Origin: Breviolum minutum Mf 1.05b.01
Lineage: Eukaryota > Sar > Dinophyceae > Suessiales > Symbiodiniaceae
Length of the DNA stretch: 64,000 nt
Assembly (NCBI GenBank): GCA_000507305.1
Contig: DF239232.1
Location: forward strand, 93,569 to 157,568
Direction of reading: 5' to 3'
This document shows positions 59,394-64,000 of the stretch, piece after piece. Position 1 is the stretch's first letter. Each line of letters begins with the position of its first letter. The position numbers and the translations under genes were made by a program. The notes under the pieces are model-generated. The model made no database searches. It was not told the origin of the DNA and was given only the letters and a program-made list of their open reading frames with translations.

Positions 59394-60269
59394 CCTCTGT
59401 GCCTTTGTCTTCTTCTTGCGACCTAAAAAACTCGGCATGGATGGCATGGCGGGCTGACAGCCGTGCAGCACGGCCCACGGATGTTCCAGTTGGCTCGTTC
59501 AGGTGTGTGGCCAAGCGCTAGGAAATGTGGAGGTTTTGGACATCACGTTTTTGACGGTCATGAGCGTGAACTTTGATTTGAGGTTGAACCTTCCTGCACT
59601 TTTTGGACTTTTGGACTTGCACCAAGTGCCACATGGTTATGCAAAAAAAACTCGAATCTCTTCCAAGGATTCCAAGGTCAACAAGAAGTTTGATATCTGC
59701 ATCATATCTGCATGTCACCATGGCCATGGTTGGAACTTCTATTCTTCATAGCCATGGCTTTTTGAGCGTTGCAAACCCCAAAAAAAAGTCTTCAGAATCT
59801 TCCAGCTGGGCCCAAAAAAACGGGGAAATCGCGGAAGGCGTCCATGAACATTGATTCCTCAAGCATCGGCAAAGGCAACGGGTCTCTAACTTTTTGGAGG
59901 GAAAAAAAACTTGGGGAAACCACCTTTTGTGGGACTCACTTGGAGACACAGGTCCAAATCCAAACATCAGATTTTCCAGAGGCACTAGAGATCAGAGTCC
60001 ATGTGGATTTACAAAAAGAGGTTCGTCCCATGCGGAAAGCGCAGGAGGTAAGTTCTGACATCAAAAAAAACAAAAGGATTTCCTTCTGGACCATGACAAA
60101 ATTCACAAAAATAATGCAAGATTTACTCATCACTCATCTTCCAACAGATATCATGAGCAACAAAATACCAGTACCCAAAAAAAACATCACTTTTGAGTCA
60201 GTCCGAACTGTGAATCTTCCTCAACCGCCAAGTTATTGGGACATCCCATCGACCAAGTCGTGGCAATTC

Positions 60270-60392
60270 GATGAAACTAACAGCAACTTTGCCCCTGAAA
60301 AATGGTGGCAGGTTGGGGGAGACGTTTGCCTTGAGTCCTTTTGGGATTCGTCCTTTTTTTCGCAGGTGCGAACTGTTAGTTTCAGGGAGAAA
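60270..60392. mobile_element. Family D copy
   Basis: GAAACTAACAGCAACTTTGC at the left and GAACTGTTAGTTTCAGGGAG at the right. Confidence 0.55.
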
Positions 60393-60479
60393 CTACCCGT
60401 CACTGCTGAATTTCTGAAACTGAAATTTTCGAAAAGCCATCGATGTTTGCAAATCGATGGGCATGCAAGTAAACGATTG

Positions 60480-60590
60480 CACTCCCTGAAAACTAACATA
60501 GCACAGCACCTGAAAAGTTACCTTTCCAATAGGAAAGTAGCCTTCCAACCATCCATTTTTCAGGGGCTATGTTAAACTTCCGGGGTGTAG
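60480..60590. mobile_element. Family D copy
   Basis: CACTCCCTGAAAACTAACAT at the left and GTTAAACTTCCGGGGTGTA at the right. Confidence 0.5.
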
Positions 60591-61690
60591 TCACTATAGT
60601 AAGGCTTCCCAAAAAAAGAGCGACGTGACTGCCATTTGCAAACAAATCCGAAAGGAGACCCTTTCGCTGCTTGATTTTCTACAATAATCCCTACTGGTTT
60701 TTCACCATTTAACTTCATGAGCTCGCCATACCTTGCCCAAGAATTTTCCAAGGAATTTTGTTTAACAAAAAAACATGTTGAAAATAATGCCTTTCCATCC
60801 CTTGGGTTCCGCATTTCACAACAACACCACGGCGAATTCCATCCCTTTCCGTCCGATTAACCAACCGACCGGCATATTTTCCCAAGGAAACCTTCCCAAC
60901 TGAGGATATCCAACTTGGCCATGCTTTCTACTGAAGGACTTCTGCAGATGCAGGTTGACCCATGGCCAAATCCGGATTACGAAATGTCTGATGAGTTTTT
61001 GTACCTGAAATTTTGAAGACATCTTTTTTTTTCAGAGATGTCTCTCATGTTTTTTCACCATGCTTGTTTGGCATATTCTTGAGGTTGGGGAAGTTTTTTG
61101 AAAAATATCATAATATCATACCCAGCAGATAAGAATTATCCTTGCAAATTTCAACATCCACTGGCCCTTGCAAAGGGCCTTGGAATCTCACCTCTGCAGT
61201 GGCGAATTGGAATTTTCACACTAAATCAGTACGAATCTGAGGGAAATCACAAGCATTCACCAACCTGAAAATGTATCTGTCAAGTCATGGAAATGCAGGT
61301 AGAATTCACCATAGATAATAGATATCCATCACTTTCCAAACGGATTTCATGTGTGTTGGCAACACATCCTTCACATGAAATGAACCATCAAACAGTTGCA
61401 GCTGAACATCCCGTCATGCTTTCAACCAACGGAATTCAGAACGGAATTCACCTTGCTCACGGCGTTGTGAGATACCCAACTGACCCTTTTTTGTGGGCGT
61501 TTGAAATACACAATGATGAGTTTGCGCAATTTGGAATTGTAATGGCAAACAACTCCAAGATCTTCCATGATGGGAAAAATGCGTTCCACCGGAAGTTATT
61601 GCCAGAAGATGCGATCTTTTTTCATGTGAGCCACACATGTTTCGTATAGGCACCAAACTGCAATATGTCAATATGAACCACCGACACGAC

Positions 61691-61781
61691 CTGCTTCGTA
61701 GGACTGATGCTTCATGCAGGAACTTCACCACTGAGGCAGCGTCAAAATACCCATACCAATGAAGGATTTCATGGTCGTCAC
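61691..61781 (-). CDS. Isolated minus-strand coding exon
   Basis: A 91-nt segment between an AG acceptor (CTACGCAG) and a GT donor (GTCGTG) reads DDHEILHWYGYFDAASVVKF then LHEASVLRS. It is phase 1 in and phase 2 out. The peptide is acidic and aromatic with no recognised motif. A plus-strand ORF (61287-61649, MEMQVEFTIDNRYPSLSKRI...) is also open nearby and could instead be the coding one. Confidence 0.33.
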
Positions 61782-64000
61782 CTGCGTAGGCGAATAGATG
61801 ACGTTTTGGCATTTCAATGCATTTCATCATATTTTGCAAGCTAAATCAACTCAACCAAATCATGAAAATCATATGAAAAACCCAATAAAGATCCTTGGAA
61901 AAAAAGCCTGAAATACTCTATATAAATCAAAATCATCCCTTCGCGTGGGCAGGCTGATGAAATTCACTCACGTTCGGCCCAGGCTTATGTAACTTCTGAA
62001 AATCCTCATGTTTTGAGGAGCAGAATAGATCGTATCTGCTCAGCCATTTGGGGGGTTGAAATGAAAGTTTGAATCCAAGACATCTCCAACGGTTCTCACC
62101 CACGGCCCGACCGTTAACCTAAAAAATACTACCTGAGTATCAAAAAAAAAACGCTCGATCGCAACTTACTGAACGAACGGGGGAAACCCTTGGGATTTGG
62201 TCACATGAAAAATGTTCGATGGATTTGGTCCCTTAAAGTGTGTTATGTAATCCCCAAAAAAAGTTTGAAGGATGGCCGTTGATGGGCTGAGTATACTGTC
62301 TATATTTGGGTTAACAACCCCCTTCGGCGTCATTTTTAGAGAAAACACTGGTTGGAAGACACCAGGAATTGTGGGAAGAGGAAGGCGACGTTGGTTCACC
62401 GATCTCAATATTCATAAATCTGCAAGGTGTTGCCCACCTGAATGAAGGTGCATTTGAGAGGATTTCCTCAAACTATATTCAGTAGTCTTCGGATTGTGAA
62501 ATCTTTATCCTCAACTGATGAAAAAAAATGAAAAAAACAACACAACTACAGGGTTGTAGATTTGGCTCTGAATCAAAGCCAAACCCTTGAAACCAATATT
62601 TAGATCCGCAGGTACAGTCAGTGGTGGCTTGTTTCCGAAAATGTATACGGGACAAATCTGCAACCAACAGAACTAGATCCGTGCATTGATACTTGCTCGC
62701 ATCATTGCAATCCACCTTGCGTTGGCCAACTTATGCATACAAATTGTGATGGGTTGGACGGTTGGCCGGCCTTACCAGTTCTGGAAATCAAATCCTCTTT
62801 TTAAAAAAAAGGCCTAGTGATGATTATTTACCCACTTAGTTTCCCAAATTTTAGGCAAGCCCCAATCTATACCATACATTGATCCTATCCACATACCTGA
62901 GAGGTCACCAACCTCCAAAAAACTTGTTCCACAAATCTTCCTTTGGGGCCAAATGAGTGGATAAAAATTCCTCCGTCCCAACTAGACCAAAGTGGCAGAG
63001 GTTTCAGCAATGGTCAACAGTTGATGTCGTCATCGTCATCCACTTGTGGCAGTTTTATTGACGAATCCCTCTTATGTATGTGACAGAAGATTCTGTGCAA
63101 TTATGTATATATTTGTATATTCCCACATTAATTGCTAATATATATATATATATATACATTCTATACGTACAAGTCCCCAGCTTTTTGTGAATGAATCTGT
63201 CTGTTTCGCAACCTTGTGCTGTGTGTCACCAAAACCCACTGTGAAGCCCCAACAAAGGCGCTACCATTTCCCATGCCGCCACCACCACGGGCACGTCCTG
63301 CCACCTCAGGCCGGTTGGGATACTCCGATGGCACCTCCAAATTCTTGAACCTGGCACCCCACCTTTCCATATGGGTGTTTCCAAAAATAGGGGTACCTCA
63401 AAATGGGTTTTCCCCCAAAATGGATGGTGAAAATCATGGAAAACCCTATTAAAATGGATGATGTGGGGGGAAAACCCACTATTTTCGGAAACATCCATAT
63501 GGGTTTCCAACGAGGAATCCAACTTCTTAAATTCAAGTTCATGAAATTTCAGGTGTGTATATATTCCGTGGGGGTCAATTTTTTGATTCACCAGCTTTTG
63601 ACCAGTGCCATCTTTCAGTTCCTTGGTTTATTTGCACACACACCCTCCAGTTCGAGAAGTGGTAGTATTCTGGTTCATGATCCCTGAATTTCCAAAAGGT
63701 CATACAAAATAAATACAACCAATACAAAGGTGGTGGATTGTCTATTGGCCATGTCTCAGTTTACCCAAAAATAAACGCTTCAACAACTGCTGATGCTTCA
63801 GAAATCAACAACTAACTCAGTTGAGCTTGGTAACCCTAGAACCTCATCAACTTCTTTCATTCCGACCGTTTCATCAAAACGAATCTCAGGTGGTGGTCGT
63901 GATGTTCTCTGGCCAAATAATTTCTGAAGCGTCAAGAGGTGGTCCATTACAATCTGAAACTCTATTGATGGGTTCAGAAATCCTGGCGTTGCACGAGTTG
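61782..64000. other. Window end; repeats, no linked exons
   Basis: A complete family-C copy (63368-63502) and partial family-B copies at the very end are present. The segment 62565-62690 resembles 55207-55345. Confidence 0.35.
63368..63502. mobile_element. Family C copy
   Basis: ATATGGGTGTTTCCAAAAAT at the left and ATTTTCGGAAACATCCATAT at the right. Confidence 0.6.

Larger units (their letters stand above)
57853..61690. other. No linked exons; one long plus-strand frame of doubtful value
   Basis: The plus-strand frame at 59769-60575 (268 codons) runs through one family-D repeat and into a second, and through several A runs. It is therefore unlikely to be a real protein. A plus frame at 58351-58800 is open but has no splice support. 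Confidence 0.35.

Noticed and set aside
59769-60575. 268-codon plus-strand frame
   Set aside because: It runs through a family-D repeat (60270-60392) and into another, and many A runs; it has no codon bias or domain.

Overview
This window looks like nuclear DNA from an intron-rich, repeat-rich unicellular eukaryote with about 43% GC. It holds no rRNA, tRNA, bacterial-type operon, CRISPR array or recognisable virus. My best guess is a dinoflagellate. The coding segments are very short exons broken by many introns. Some introns appear to start with GC or GA instead of GT. Genes lie head-to-tail on one strand with very short spacers, and some predicted start codons sit just after an AG that could take a spliced leader. 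From memory, frame readings of the family-C repeats resemble peptides common in Symbiodiniaceae protein sets. That recollection was not checked and the lineage call is an inference.

Almost all credible coding sequence reads on the minus strand. I found it by pairing pyrimidine-rich AG acceptors with downstream donors and requiring the reading frame to stay open and in phase across successive exons. From low to high coordinates the minus-strand models are: model 1 (5330 to 1232, eight exons, start and stop seen); model 2 (7014 to 5977, 3' part); model 3 (13187 to 8605, six exons, stop seen), with two further exons upstream at 14.2 and 15.0 kb; model 4 (16884 to 15779, 3' part); single exons at 19.6 and 23.5 kb; model 5 (23201 to 22873, internal exons); a weaker pair at 31.0-30.5 kb and a terminal exon at 31.4 kb; model 6 (39001 to 35563, nine exons, start and stop seen, 338 aa); model 7 (39562 to 39096, 3' end, 94 nt before the model 6 start codon); model 8 (48338 to 46758, internal exons); model 9 (51041 to 50614, four exons, start and stop seen); and single exons at 45.2, 57.8 and 61.7 kb. 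None belongs to a family I can name, so I give no functions. They are gene structures to test, not assigned genes.

The rest is intron and spacer packed with short (about 90-130 bp) terminal-inverted-repeat elements of at least five families (A to E below), several rarer repeats, microsatellites and two runs of N (20307-20947 and 34059-34319). The most interesting point is family A: two copies coincide almost base for base with two successive predicted introns of model 7, with the GT and AG supplied by the element's own inverted ends. Family A may therefore be an introner, a transposable element that creates introns.

Limits: exon calls are by eye; antisense frames are often open too, so strand mistakes are possible for single exons. 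Phase-consistent chains (models 1, 3, 6 and 9) are the most reliable. Transcript data would settle them quickly.
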